A stretch of 64,000 nt of DNA from an uncultured Prevotellaceae bacterium (GCA_900316285.1 ONCG01000017.1:1-64000), one strand, 5' to 3'. Numbered from the stretch's first letter, positions 8,028-16,902 are shown. Notes: generated by a model not told the origin, from the sequence alone. Numbers and translations: made by a program.

Positions 8028-8059
8028 CAAAGATAAAGAAGTTTATAATATAAACCAAA
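8028..8059 (-). promoter_or_regulatory. Promoter of the membrane protein and regulator operon
   Basis: On the minus strand TTTG (8059-8056), a 20-bp spacer and TATCTTTG (8035-8028). The ATG is at 7919. Confidence 0.7.
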
Positions 8060-8165
8060 TTATTCTATAAATATTTACATGATTTTGCTGTTATTTAACA
8101 TTTGTATAGAATTCTTGAAGGAATCGACCCGCATTCATCATGCATCACTCCCTTGTTTCGATGTC

Positions 8166-8561
8166 CTTGCTTTATCGCTCGCAGAACAATGGTTTTGTGT
8201 TCATGGAGCATTGGTTTCGTGATGCTATCTCGATGCTCTGGTAATGCTGTCTCAATGCTCTGGTGATGCGATAGCAATGAGGTAGAAAAGTAAATTAACT
8301 TAATTTGTGCAGTAAATTAAGTTATTTTATTCAGTAAATTAAGTTATTTTACTTAGCAAATTAAGTTAATTTACATAGCAAATTAAGTTAATTTACCGCA
8401 CAAATTAAGTTAATTTACTAAACGGGAGTAATGACATAGCTACACGGGAGCATTGCTCTAGCATCACGAAAGGGTTGCTCTAGCGTCACGAAAGCATTGC
8501 TCTAGCGTCACGAAAGGACTGCTCTAGCGTTATGAAAGCACTGAGTTATGATTGGTTTTTC
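8166..8561. repeat. 22-bp periodic array, heterogeneous
   Basis: About 18 successive 22-bp units without a single indel. Core positions at 8188, 8210, 8232, 8254 and 8276 read AATGG or ATGCT. The units at 8298, 8320, 8342, 8364, 8386 and 8408 are AT-rich (AAATTAAGTTAATTT). Those at 8430, 8452, 8474, 8496, 8518 and 8540 read ATTGCTCTAGCGTCACGAAA or variants. Many units centre on an odd palindrome such as GAGCATTGCTC or AAATTAACTTAATTT. No ORF is supported. A GGGCAGAC repeat follows at 8569. The same period is found at 27033 and 51014. Confidence 0.85.
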
Positions 8562-8568
8562 ATAAAGT

Positions 8569-8715
8569 GTAGGGGCAGACCCCCGTGTCTGCCCGTGATT
8601 ATATCGGAAAGAAATTCCCAGGAATTACCAGAAATTTAGTCCAGAAATATTTGTGTTATGAGTGTGGCGCTTTTTGTTTTCCACTGTTCGGGCAGACACG
8701 GGGGTCTGCCCCTAC
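8569..8715. repeat. Pair of inverted GGGCAGAC repeats with a spacer repeat
   Basis: GTAGGGGCAGACCCCCGTGT (from 8569, to 8595) and TTCGGGCAGACACGGGGGTC (from 8687, to 8715) are inverted copies of the GGGCAGAC family. Between them, ATCGGAAAGAAATTCCCAGG and ACCAGAAATTTAGT (8602-8645) form another short repeat that recurs at 15158-15204 and in part at 16836. The rest up to 8766 holds nothing recognisable. Confidence 0.8.
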
Positions 8716-8766
8716 GGTGGGTTGCGTCCCTACATTTGTTACTTTAAGTGGTTAGTGCGGGGCATG

Positions 8767-11154
8767 TTACTTCATGCGGTCTAGCAGGCGGGTGAGCTCA
8801 TCGAGGTCGCGGGCATCGACGTCGAGGTCGAACATGTTGCCGTTGCGATCGAAGAGCTTGTAGGTGGGCCAGCTGTGGACGTTCAGATGACGCTCAATGG
8901 CTGCCTGCTGCTCATCGGGTAGGTTGTAGTGTGCTACGTTCGGACCGCTGACGTTATATTCCTTGATGACGTTCTCCCATGAAGCCTGTGGACTGCGGTT
9001 GGCGAGATAAAGGAACTCGATGTCGTAGTCTTTCAGCCGGGCGTACTCCTCCGTAGAGTGGGAGAGGGCTTCCTTGCACGGTCCGCACCACGTGCCCCAG
9101 ATGTCGAGCAGCACGAACTTTCCCTTGTAGGGCTCGAGGATTTTCTTCAGTAGCGCCTCGCCTTCACTAAGATCTGCGAGGTTGTCGGATGACTTCAGCA
9201 CCAGTTTGTCGAACTCTCGGTTCTCAATAGCGAGGTAATGGTCGTTCAGTTTCTCAATCATCGCAATGCATTCGGGATTGCCAATCATCGCCTTTACGGT
9301 ATCCATCACAGTGGGCGGTAGCGCTGTGCGCTCGTGGTCGATTTGTTGTAACACTTGTCGGGTGAGCCACACCTCTTTGACAAACGGGTCGGCATTGAGT
9401 GAGTCGAGCACATGCAACTCCCTGTTCATGCGGATGAGGAACAACTGACCGTTGATAAACTTCTTAGCCTTCGGGCCGTTGAGCACCGCATCTACTTTCT
9501 TAATCATGTCGGAATTGTCGGTGTTTAGCTTTTCCGCTACACGTTGTTTTTCCTCTATGGTAGGCGCTGATTCAACTTGCTTCTGGGCGTCGGCTATCCA
9601 ATCCTTCCATCGAGTGAGCAATGCCAGTTCTTCGTCGTTAGAGGCAAACTCTTCGATATAGTCTTGCGCATTCCAGTTGAAGGAAATGGTAGATATGTTT
9701 ATTGCATCACCTAAATAGTCGCGCAGGAAACCGTTGAAGTCTCGATGCAGTGTATAGGGCTTCACCATCTTCGTCCAAAACGTGTCGTAGGCATAGCGGC
9801 GGGCGTTGTCGGGCAACTGAAAATGTTCGCCGCGGAAACGAGCCTGCCCGAAATCGCGGGCCTGTTGCGAGAGCGTATTACCTTTCCGGAAGAGGTTGAA
9901 GCGAGTGGAGAGCGTCGGGTGTTGTTCACAGAGCGCATCGATGTTGGCGAACTGTGCCTTGATGAGACTATCTACCGAAGCGATATATTGGTCGAACTGC
10001 TCCGGCGTAGCCTTGTCTGACCCGTTCAACCCTTCATACAAGCGGATGCTCTGCCAGTCGAGTGGATATTTGAACAGCTCGTTTTGCAGACGTGCGTCGT
10101 CACCCATGAAGTAGCGACGGCCCTCCTTGAAGTCATAGAGAAAGAAGTAGGTCTTGCCCGGTTCAAGCATCGTACGCATGAAGCAGCGGCGCCAGTCGCA
10201 GAAGAACTCGGTGCTGTTCAAGACCGGAATCTTCACCGTAAAGCGTCCCAGAGAGTCCAGATTGGCATAAGCAGACTCCTGCTCGTCGGTATAGATGTTC
10301 TGGTAGCCAAACTCGAAAGTCTTCAACTGCTTGAAGTGCTCCGGCATGTCCTTGAGCCATCCCACCACAGTTACAGTATCATTCTTGTAACCCGTGTCGA
10401 CAAAGTCCGTGCGGGTGTCCTTCGTGGGATAGTCGGGCATGAAGCGATCGGTAATCATTGCATAGTCAGCCCGCTGATTGCCCACCTGAATCGTGCGCAT
10501 ACCTTTCTTATTCTTTCCTACTACGACCTTCAGTTCGTCGTCGCCGTTGGTCAGGATGAGCGTGGCCTCGCCCGTTTTCGGGTTCACATCACGTTGCTTG
10601 TAGTTCCAGAAGCGGCAGTCGTAGATGGCACATTCCTCGCAGAAGGCAATCGTCCAATCGCCTTGGGCGTCGCGCCAATAGGACGGGAAGAGCTGCAGCC
10701 AGCGCTCCTCCACCGGCTTGATGCCTTTGATTTGGAATGCACCTGGTCCGTCGCCCTCGATGAAGTCGAACGAACGAGTGCCCTTCGGCAGCGGTGGGAA
10801 GTGGAACACCATCTCGCGACGGCCGTCCTTGTTCGCCAATACTTGCTTATTGAGTTCGATGCCGTCAGCAGAGACAATCGTGTAACGCTTCTCGCCTACC
10901 TTCAGATAGGTGTCGCCAGCAAAGCGGAACCAGCAGTCAGGGTCATCCGACCGCTGCTGTGCGGTGATATACACTACCGTCTCGTTCGCCTTCAGTTCCA
11001 CCTTCGTCACATCGAGGGCGAGATAGAAGAAGCCGTCGCCGTAGCTGGTTCCATACTCGGTGCTGGGGTTTTCCCAAACGGTTGCCTTCTCTTTCGCCTG
11101 TCCGGCCATTGCCATGAGTGCAAGCAAAAGGGCGATCATGGTTGTCTTGTACAT
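8767..11154 (-). CDS. Secreted TlpA-like thioredoxin-fold protein
   Basis: 795 aa with a signal peptide (ALLLALMAMAGQA). The long N-terminal part is beta-rich and resembles Bacteroidales surface or periplasmic proteins that carry a TlpA domain at the end. The C-terminal 130 residues are thioredoxin-like, with GKFVLLDIWGTWCGPCKEAL, the active-site WCGPC at about residue 687 and the cis-proline segment HSWPTYKLFD. It should act as a periplasmic thiol-disulfide reductase or a sensor of redox state. It is flanked by repeat-filled gaps and appears to be a single-gene unit. Confidence 0.88.
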   Translation of the reverse strand: MYKTTMIALLLALMAMAGQAKEKATVWENPSTEYGTSYGDGFFYLALDVTKVELKANETVVYITAQQRSDDPDCWFRFAGDTYLKVGEKRYTIVSADGIELNKQVLANKDGRREMVFHFPPLPKGTRSFDFIEGDGPGAFQIKGIKPVEERWLQLFPSYWRDAQGDWTIAFCEECAIYDCRFWNYKQRDVNPKTGEATLILTNGDDELKVVVGKNKKGMRTIQVGNQRADYAMITDRFMPDYPTKDTRTDFVDTGYKNDTVTVVGWLKDMPEHFKQLKTFEFGYQNIYTDEQESAYANLDSLGRFTVKIPVLNSTEFFCDWRRCFMRTMLEPGKTYFFLYDFKEGRRYFMGDDARLQNELFKYPLDWQSIRLYEGLNGSDKATPEQFDQYIASVDSLIKAQFANIDALCEQHPTLSTRFNLFRKGNTLSQQARDFGQARFRGEHFQLPDNARRYAYDTFWTKMVKPYTLHRDFNGFLRDYLGDAINISTISFNWNAQDYIEEFASNDEELALLTRWKDWIADAQKQVESAPTIEEKQRVAEKLNTDNSDMIKKVDAVLNGPKAKKFINGQLFLIRMNRELHVLDSLNADPFVKEVWLTRQVLQQIDHERTALPPTVMDTVKAMIGNPECIAMIEKLNDHYLAIENREFDKLVLKSSDNLADLSEGEALLKKILEPYKGKFVLLDIWGTWCGPCKEALSHSTEEYARLKDYDIEFLYLANRSPQASWENVIKEYNVSGPNVAHYNLPDEQQAAIERHLNVHSWPTYKLFDRNGNMFDLDVDARDLDELTRLLDRMK

Positions 11155-11255
11155 ATCTTTTTACCTTTTTTCTTTGAATTTAGTTCCGAAACGAGTGTTC
11201 TATGATATAAAACGATGATTTTGTGGAAATATTATATAATAGGAATAAAAGGGAA

Positions 11256-11432
11256 TGTAGGGGCAGACACCCAGCGTAGTCCCCTCCTCCGGGGCGACTG
11301 GGGTCTTCAGAGCAGCCACAGTGTGGCTGCGGCCCCACAAAGGGGAGCAAATCCCCCATTTGCGACGGAGGGAGAGGGGTGAGGGGTGGTAGCGATATTC
11401 TTTGTTCGGGCAGACACGGGGGTCTGCCCCTA
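11256..11432. repeat. Composite repeat cluster
   Basis: A partial GGGCAGAC repeat (about 11257-11273), a block of the GTCCCCTCCTCCGGGG type and GAGGGGTGAGGGGTGGTAGC, then a full GGGCAGAC palindrome (11405-11432). An AT-rich block (TTATTAATTGTCAACTATCA, about 11480-11510) of a kind also found at 41170 and 53175 follows. The gap 11155-11506 holds no gene. Confidence 0.75.
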
Positions 11433-11506
11433 CAGTTCGCAGCGAAACAGTTAGAAACTCGAGCTGACAAGGGTAATCATAATTATTAATTGTCAACTAT
11501 CAATTG

Positions 11507-12088
11507 TTAATTATCCGCCTCCGCGCTTTGCGCGGCTCCCGTCGCCTGCCTCATTCCTTCCTGGAACTTCTGCTGCAGCTGCTGGGCTAGTTTGTTGTTG
11601 GGATTCAGCTTCAGCGCCTTCTCGAAGTTCTGGAGCACGTCGATGTAGTAGCGTTGCCCGTTCTGCTGCGGATTCTGCACGATGCGTACCATGTAGAGGA
11701 AGCCTTGAAGCGTGCAGAGGTCGCTGGGGTCGCTGTTCTTCATCTTCTCCATTTCGCCGATGGTCTGCTCTGCGGCGGTGAGCAGGTCTTCGGTTTGCTC
11801 GGCATGAGGATTCATCACGGCGAAGTTCAGGCTCTGCAACGCCAATTGATATTTCGGTTGGATGCTGTCGGGGAACATTGCTTCGATGCGTTTCATCTCG
11901 GCAATGCAGGTGAGGAATGCCTGAGGTGTAGGCTGCTGCAACTTGCTGAGCGACTGGCCGATGAGCGCCTGCATGGGAACCGACTCTTGGGCTTGAATAC
12001 TAACGGTTGCCGTCATCAGAATGGCGATTGCGAACACGCGAATTGTGGAAGTGGCACGACGTGCGACTTTAGAAATTTGAAATGTCAT
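11507..12088 (-). CDS. Secreted TPR-like protein
   Basis: 193 aa from the chosen ATG at 12088 (MTFQISKVARRATSTIRVF); an upstream ATG at 12115 would add nine residues deeper inside the preceding gene. A signal peptide ends near VSIQAQ. The rest is helical, with a tetratricopeptide-like unit near the end (YYIDVLQNFEKALKLNPNNK). It overlaps the 3' end of the TonB receptor by about 20 bp, so the two are coupled, and is probably its periplasmic partner. No specific family recognised. Confidence 0.75.
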   Translation of the reverse strand: MTFQISKVARRATSTIRVFAIAILMTATVSIQAQESVPMQALIGQSLSKLQQPTPQAFLTCIAEMKRIEAMFPDSIQPKYQLALQSLNFAVMNPHAEQTEDLLTAAEQTIGEMEKMKNSDPSDLCTLQGFLYMVRIVQNPQQNGQRYYIDVLQNFEKALKLNPNNKLAQQLQQKFQEGMRQATGAAQSAEADN

Positions 12089-14120
12089 AAGCTTTATTAC
12101 TTTTAAGTGAAACAAATATTCCGATGTAGAAGAAGCGGTCGCGATTGGCGGTCACCGCCGAGCCGTCGGCGTTGTAGCGGAAGACGTTGGTGCGACCTAG
12201 GATGTTGTTAAGCGAACTGTAGACAATGATTTTCGGGCTGACGAGCCACGTGAGGTTGGCATCTACACTATTATAAAAAGGTGTGGTGCCGGTGGCAAAC
12301 CGTCGTCCGCTCGCATACGAGTCGGCGAGTCCGACGATGACCTTGCCAATGCCATATTTCAGCGTGAGGCGCAGGTTGTGGCGCGATGTGTAGTCGGGCG
12401 TGGTGGGCGATGTGTAGTCGCGGTAGAGGCGTTGGGAGTCGTTGAACGAATAAGAGATGGTGGCATTGAGGTTCTTCGCCAGCGACCGGCACTCGCCATA
12501 CACGTCGAAGCCTTTGCTCGAGCCGTAGCCGTCGGCAGTGTAGGTGCCGTTGGTGAGCAGGGGCAGGTGGTGGTATTTCTTGTAGTAGGGCTCAATGCGC
12601 AGCAGCATCTTGGCGGTGGCGTATTGCATGCTGAGGATGGCATGATCGGCAGTGCTCTGCTGCAGGCGCTTTCCACGCAGGGCGATGTAGTCGTCCTCAG
12701 CCACTTGGCTGTATCTCCCCACGATGACCGACAACTGGAAACGCTTGTTGGGCACGTAACTCCATGTCATACGAGGCATCAGCAGCCACTGACCGTCGTA
12801 GCTGGCCTGCTCTGCCCTTGCCGAGAGACTGAGGAACAGGCGTGGGACCACTCGCAGTTGTGCATCGACGTGGGCGGCAAGGAGGTTGTAGTCTAGGTTG
12901 TAATGGCTTGTGTCGTATTGCTTGGTGCTGTGGCGAAGGTAGTCCTCAGCACCTGCCGACATCTTCACACTCGACGAGAACACCTTGCGCAGCTCGGCCT
13001 TCAGGTGTATTTCGTTGCGGAAGTTGTGGTAGTGGTCGCCGTGGGTGAGGGCATCGTCGATGTCGTTGATCACCGAGGAGTTCGCGATGCCCGTGAACAA
13101 GGTGTAGCCCCGTCCGATGTTGGTCTTCAGCGTTGCATTGGCATAGATGTTATGCTCGCAGAGGGAGAGTTGCCGGTCGGCAATGTTCTGGCCAACGGAG
13201 GTGAGGTCGTAGCCAACGTAGGTCTTCACGACGCTGACCGCTGAGAGTTCCGACTTGTATTGTGCCTCACCCGATAGCTTGCGATAAGGGCGAGTCCAGT
13301 CGTAGCGGTCGGGGCTGAGAGCGTTGTAAAGGCCCATGCTCGTCAGGGCGGAGTTAAACGACAGGCTGCTCTTCGCGAAAGCCTTCGTGCCACCGATGTT
13401 CCAGTCGACGAGTGATGCGCTCACGCCCAGTTTATCACTCGGTGCCACGTCGGTGGTCTCCATTGGTAGGACTGACGACAGCGCCTGTCCGTATTCGCCG
13501 CCGTAGCCGCCGAGCGAGAAGTTGATGCCTTTGAACAGAAAGGGCGAGAAACGTCCTCGGACGGCATTGTTTTCCGTGTTGGTGGAGTAGGGCATGAGCA
13601 CGTGCATGCCGTTCACAAACGTCTGGCACTCGTCGCTCTCGCCGCCACGGACATAGAGCTTTCCGTTCTCGCCCACCTTCTGTGTGCCGGGCAACGACTG
13701 CAGGGCAGCCACGATGTCGCCGCACGAGTTGCCTGCCATCACCACGTCCAGGGCGTCCATCGTCTTGAAGTTGTCGCTCTTGCCGAAGTGGTAGCTGCTG
13801 GCGGCGACCACCACTTCATCGATGGCGGTTGCGTGTTCGCGCATCTTCAGATGTAGGTTGGAGTGTTGACGGGTCGTCAGCGTGTAGTCCTCGAAGCCGA
13901 GGCAGGTGGCGCGCAGCGTCAGTTCGCCGGTCTGGGTGGTTTCAAACGAGAACCGGCCGAGTGAGTCAGTGAGGCATCCGTCGATGGTACCTATGATAAA
14001 CACGTTCACTCCTGCGAGCGACTCCTTGCCGTCGGTGACTGTGCCCGAAACGGTGGTCTGAGCGGTCATGGTGCAGACGACCATGAGCATGATGATGATA
14101 TGAATGATTCGCTGTTTCAT
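12069..14120 (-). CDS. TonB-dependent outer-membrane receptor
   Basis: 683 aa from ATG 14120 (MKQRIIHIIIMLMVVCTMTA, a signal peptide). It starts with a carboxypeptidase-like regulatory domain (TVSGTVTDGKESLAGVNVFI) and continues with a plug domain (VVVAASS, LQSLPGTQKVGENGKLYVRG, GGYGGEYGQALSSVLP). It ends with a beta-barrel and a C-terminal strand. An open frame reaches back to 14192, but the -7 box at 14125-14132 lies between the two, so the internal start is preferred. The substrate is unknown. A LytTR regulator is encoded just upstream and a TPR-like protein just downstream. Confidence 0.9.
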   Translation of the reverse strand: MKQRIIHIIIMLMVVCTMTAQTTVSGTVTDGKESLAGVNVFIIGTIDGCLTDSLGRFSFETTQTGELTLRATCLGFEDYTLTTRQHSNLHLKMREHATAIDEVVVAASSYHFGKSDNFKTMDALDVVMAGNSCGDIVAALQSLPGTQKVGENGKLYVRGGESDECQTFVNGMHVLMPYSTNTENNAVRGRFSPFLFKGINFSLGGYGGEYGQALSSVLPMETTDVAPSDKLGVSASLVDWNIGGTKAFAKSSLSFNSALTSMGLYNALSPDRYDWTRPYRKLSGEAQYKSELSAVSVVKTYVGYDLTSVGQNIADRQLSLCEHNIYANATLKTNIGRGYTLFTGIANSSVINDIDDALTHGDHYHNFRNEIHLKAELRKVFSSSVKMSAGAEDYLRHSTKQYDTSHYNLDYNLLAAHVDAQLRVVPRLFLSLSARAEQASYDGQWLLMPRMTWSYVPNKRFQLSVIVGRYSQVAEDDYIALRGKRLQQSTADHAILSMQYATAKMLLRIEPYYKKYHHLPLLTNGTYTADGYGSSKGFDVYGECRSLAKNLNATISYSFNDSQRLYRDYTSPTTPDYTSRHNLRLTLKYGIGKVIVGLADSYASGRRFATGTTPFYNSVDANLTWLVSPKIIVYSSLNNILGRTNVFRYNADGSAVTANRDRFFYIGIFVSLKSNKAYDISNF

Positions 14121-14124
14121 GCCG

Positions 14125-14132
14125 CAAAGATA
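14125..14132 (-). promoter_or_regulatory. Promoter -7 box immediately before the TonB receptor start
   Basis: TATCTTTG on the minus strand ends 5 bp before the ATG at 14120. Transcription would begin at or within a few bases of the start codon, a leaderless or nearly leaderless message. Confidence 0.55.
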
Positions 14133-14302
14133 GACATGAAAATCGAACCCTCCAAATTCCCGTGACAGACGGCTAAAACCGCTGACAGACAACTAATTCG
14201 CAGGACGAATGACTAAGAAAAAGGACGAGTGGATAAGCGAAAGGGCTTAAAGGGTATAAAGGGGAGAAAAGGGTTTAAAGGGTTTAAGGGGGGCTTTATG
14301 CC

Positions 14303-15124
14303 TTATGCAATAAACGACCGGAGCTTCGGGACGTAGGTGCGCGAAACGGGCACTGTGGCAGGGGCCTTGCCGAGCTTGAGCTGATAGCCGTTGGAGTTGC
14401 CTTGCGCAGAGGTGATGTTGTTCAGGTTCACCACGAACGAGCGGTGACACTGGAAGATGTTCTCATACTGCTGCAGGTCGTCGAGGACGGCGGAGAGTGT
14501 GGCATGCACCTCGCAATGGTCGACCTTCCCGTCGTTCATGTAGTAGACCAACACATTGTTCTTTTGTGCCTCGATGTAGAGCAGATCGTTGATAGGCAAC
14601 TGCAGGTCGTTGCCTCTCACCGTCGTGTCGTGAATGGTTACGGTGATGTCCGTCTGCTCCTCCGTGGTTTTGTTGAGCAGCGTTTCGAGTTGGTTGCGCA
14701 GGTGGCGGTAGTAGTTTATGCTGAGCGAACAGGCTGCGATGAAAATACTAACGATGAGCGTCCAGTAGAGGAACTGCAAGCAGATGACAAGCGTGATGGG
14801 GTAGTGGAACACGAAGGAGAACACGAAGAAATTGCTGATTCCAATCAGCAGGACCATCACCGACACCGACAGCGCTTCGTGCCACACACGCCAAGGGGTG
14901 ATGCGTTTGTACAGCGGGTTGACAGCGATGCCGTATAGTCCGCAGCAAGCGAAGGAGACTGCACCAAAGAGCAGTGAGACCAGTAGCTTGTTCCCTCGGT
15001 ACATACTGAACCCGAATGGCTGCAACAGATAGAGTATCAGGAACACGATGACACAGTACACCATGCAGTCTCTCAGCCAGTGGCTGCTCTTCGGGAATGG
15101 ATATTTACGAGTTAGAAATGACAT
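14303..15124 (-). CDS. Membrane-bound LytTR transcriptional regulator
   Basis: 273 aa. Four membrane segments lie in residues 20-150, then a coiled linker (YYRHLRNQLETLLNKTTEE) and a LytTR DNA-binding domain at about 170-273 (DLLYIEAQKNNVLVYYMNDG, FQCHRSFVVNLNNI). This is the Bacteroidetes type with a membrane sensor fused directly to the output domain, without a separate kinase. It stands upstream of the TonB receptor on the same strand and may regulate it. The intervening 14193-14302 is purine-rich low-complexity sequence (GGGTTTAAAGG). Confidence 0.88.
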   Translation of the reverse strand: MSFLTRKYPFPKSSHWLRDCMVYCVIVFLILYLLQPFGFSMYRGNKLLVSLLFGAVSFACCGLYGIAVNPLYKRITPWRVWHEALSVSVMVLLIGISNFFVFSFVFHYPITLVICLQFLYWTLIVSIFIAACSLSINYYRHLRNQLETLLNKTTEEQTDITVTIHDTTVRGNDLQLPINDLLYIEAQKNNVLVYYMNDGKVDHCEVHATLSAVLDDLQQYENIFQCHRSFVVNLNNITSAQGNSNGYQLKLGKAPATVPVSRTYVPKLRSFIA

Positions 15125-15143
15125 TGCTCAACAATTTTTCGTG

Positions 15144-15151
15144 CAAAGATA
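15144..15151 (-). promoter_or_regulatory. Promoter -7 box of the LytTR gene
   Basis: TATCTTTG on the minus strand, 20 bp ahead of the ATG at 15124. Confidence 0.6.
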
Positions 15152-15233
15152 CAAATTTTATCGGAAAGAAATGAGCAGAAATTACCAGAAATTTAGTTCA
15201 GAAACAGGATGTTTGGGAGAATACACCCACCGT

Positions 15234-15263
15234 GTAGGGGCAGACACGGTGTGCTGCCCCTAC
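15234..15263. repeat. GGGCAGAC repeat, nearly perfect palindrome
   Basis: GTAGGGGCAG and CTGCCCCTAC are exact inverted arms separated by ACACGGTGTG, which is itself near-palindromic. It is the most symmetric member of the family. GCGGGGGAGGGATGGGGTGG follows. Confidence 0.85.
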
Positions 15264-15307
15264 GGCTGGTTGTACTCCCTCCCTGCGGGGGAGGGATGGG
15301 GTGGGGC

Positions 15308-15514
15308 TTATTCCCTATACTCCAGTATGTCGCCGGGCTGACAATCGAGTTCGCGGCAGATGGCCTCGAGGGTGGAGAAGCGGATGGCCTTAGCCTTGCC
15401 GGTCTTCAGGATGGAGAGGTTCGCCTGCGTGAGGCCCACGCGCTCCGACAACTCGCCCAGCGAAATCTTACGCTTGGCCATCTCTACATCGAGGTTTACG
15501 ATAATTCGTCCCAT
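15308..15514 (-). CDS. YozG-type XRE/Cro helix-turn-helix regulator
   Basis: 68 aa, one HTH domain: MAKRKISLGELSERVGLTQA, then NLSILKTGKAKAIRFSTLEAIC and the ending CQPGDILEY. This is the standard small regulator that accompanies DUF2975 membrane proteins. It begins 6 bp after the stop of a DUF2975 gene, so both are co-transcribed. It probably represses its own operon; candidate operators are at 16692-16772. Confidence 0.9.
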   Translation of the reverse strand: MGRIIVNLDVEMAKRKISLGELSERVGLTQANLSILKTGKAKAIRFSTLEAICRELDCQPGDILEYRE

Positions 15515-15520
15515 AGGCGT

Positions 15521-16006
15521 CTAAATGGTTAAGTCTTGCTCTTCTTTCAGTTTTAGTCCAATGGCGAACGCCTCAGCGACAATAAGACAGAACAGGCCGA
15601 AGATGAAATCGTCCATGCACGAGTTGTAGACTTTCTCTGTTGGCACATGCGACAACAGGTCGTGAGAGGTGAAGACGACGGCGGGAATCAGTGTGCCACA
15701 TCCCGCCCAGCGCAGTAAGGGGATGTTCTCTTTCACGAACACCTTGTCACGATTTATGTTCAGAATGAACCGAACGAAAGCAATGAACGCGCGGATCAGG
15801 AGAAAGATGCACACAAAACCTAACACCGGCACCAGGAATCCGTTGACGAAGTCGAGAGGAGCCGACGCGTCGGCATTGCGGCCGTCCTCCCATCCCTCTC
15901 TGAAAGCCTGCGCTCCTTCGTTGAAGTTCAACACGAAGCCAATAATAATCTGTGCTGCCATGAGTAGCAGCATCACTACACAAAGTACATTCAGTTTCTT
16001 TTTCAT
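15521..16006 (-). CDS. DUF2975 membrane protein
   Basis: 161 aa with four membrane segments (VVMLLLMAAQIIIGFVL, FVNGFLVPVLGFVCIFLLI, TLIPAVVFTS, FIFGLFCLIVAEAFAIGL). It ends KLKEEQDLTI, the usual DUF2975 tail. It is followed by the YozG-like regulator. The molecular role of the family is unknown; the pairing suggests a membrane protein whose level or state is coupled to the regulator. Confidence 0.87.
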   Translation of the reverse strand: MKKKLNVLCVVMLLLMAAQIIIGFVLNFNEGAQAFREGWEDGRNADASAPLDFVNGFLVPVLGFVCIFLLIRAFIAFVRFILNINRDKVFVKENIPLLRWAGCGTLIPAVVFTSHDLLSHVPTEKVYNSCMDDFIFGLFCLIVAEAFAIGLKLKEEQDLTI

Positions 16007-16176
16007 ATTGCAATCGAGTTTTTGAGTTTAGAAATATATCCGCTTTCGCGGCGCTTTAGAAAACAGAAGAAAACAAAGATGACATAAGAAAACATTTAGT
16101 TTTTATTTGTTATTATATAAATGTTTTGTTCTGTTTTTGATGTTTTGATTTTGTTTTTGTAAAGACGCGAAGTGTA

Positions 16177-16662
16177 TTACACCGTCAGCTCTTGTTCCTC
16201 TTGCAGTTTGCGGGCATCTTTCAGGATGCGGGGGATGAAGAAATAGCCTAAGATGATCCAATAGGCCGGACCCGTGAAGGCCGTACGGGCCAGCGAGGGC
16301 AGTTTTTCGGCATAGTCGGCTTCCACGTGGTGGAACACATAGTCGAACACTTGGCCAGCGATAGCAAAGTAGAGGAGGCTCGATACACCTAGTACATAGA
16401 ACAGACGGATGATCCACTTCGAGTACTGCTTATTTATATAAGTAAGGTATACCATCAGGAGGACGATGCACGCGAAATAGCAGATGCTGATGTTGTTCAC
16501 CAGGTAGCAGAGGTTCTCGCAATACATGTAGTGCGTGTCGGCATCACGCATGTTGATGATGTCACCGACAATGAGGAAGACCATCAACGCAACCATTGCC
16601 AATAATAAGACTACCGCTACAGGATTCTTTGCTGCATCACGGAAAAAACGGGTCGTTTTCAT
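16177..16662 (-). CDS. Second DUF2975 membrane protein
   Basis: 161 aa, four membrane segments and the tail KLQEEQELTV. It has the same length and end as the neighbouring DUF2975 protein, so the two are probably tandem paralogues. It has no regulator gene of its own next to it; the single YozG-like gene lies after the second copy. It is driven by the promoter at 16709-16740. The 170-bp gap between the two copies shows no clear promoter or gene. Confidence 0.85.
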   Translation of the reverse strand: MKTTRFFRDAAKNPVAVVLLLAMVALMVFLIVGDIINMRDADTHYMYCENLCYLVNNISICYFACIVLLMVYLTYINKQYSKWIIRLFYVLGVSSLLYFAIAGQVFDYVFHHVEADYAEKLPSLARTAFTGPAYWIILGYFFIPRILKDARKLQEEQELTV

Positions 16663-16691
16663 ACTTGTTTTATCGTTTTAAGTTGATTATT

Positions 16692-16772
16692 TATCGAATA
16701 TCGATGTGCAAAAGTACAACGATTCTTACAAACTACCAAATAAAAACAATAAAAATTTATCGAATTACGATA
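16692..16772 (-). promoter_or_regulatory. Promoter flanked by two TATCG-N5-CGATA operators
   Basis: The -33 CAAA (16737-16740) and -7 CAAAAGTA (16709-16716), read on the minus strand as TTTG, 20 bp and TACTTTTG, are flanked by TATCG-AATAT-CGATG (16692-16706) and TATCG-AATTA-CGATA (16758-16772). The two operator-like palindromes are 66 bp apart. They are probably binding sites of the YozG-like regulator; this is inferred from position. Confidence 0.6.
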
Positions 16773-16846
16773 TGTTTAACGCCCGTTAACGGTTGCAGGG
16801 GGATGCGTTATTGCTGACAAGAAACAGATTGTTATCAGAAAGAAAT

Positions 16847-16902
16847 TCCCAAACACTCGGCTTTGTCGCTTTCTTTAAATAAAACGAAGCCAAGTGTTTG
16901 GG
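16847..16902 (-). terminator. Long hairpin downstream of the hexosaminidase
   Basis: TCCCAAACACT and GGCTT (16847-16865) pair with AAGCC and AGTGTTTGGGA (about 16886-16902), with one mismatch. A, T-rich sequence follows in the minus direction. It lies 60 bp after the stop of the hexosaminidase gene and could end that transcript. Part of the arms belongs to a dispersed GAAAGAAATTCCC repeat. Confidence 0.55.

Noticed and set aside
8095-8277. 60-codon ORF on the minus strand before the 22-bp array
   Set aside because: It is built from the 22-bp units themselves and has no promoter or homology.
8166-8561. CRISPR array
   Set aside because: The regular spacing suggests an array, but there are no unique spacers between constant repeats, the 22-bp unit is too short, and no cas gene is nearby. 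The same holds for 27033 and 51014.
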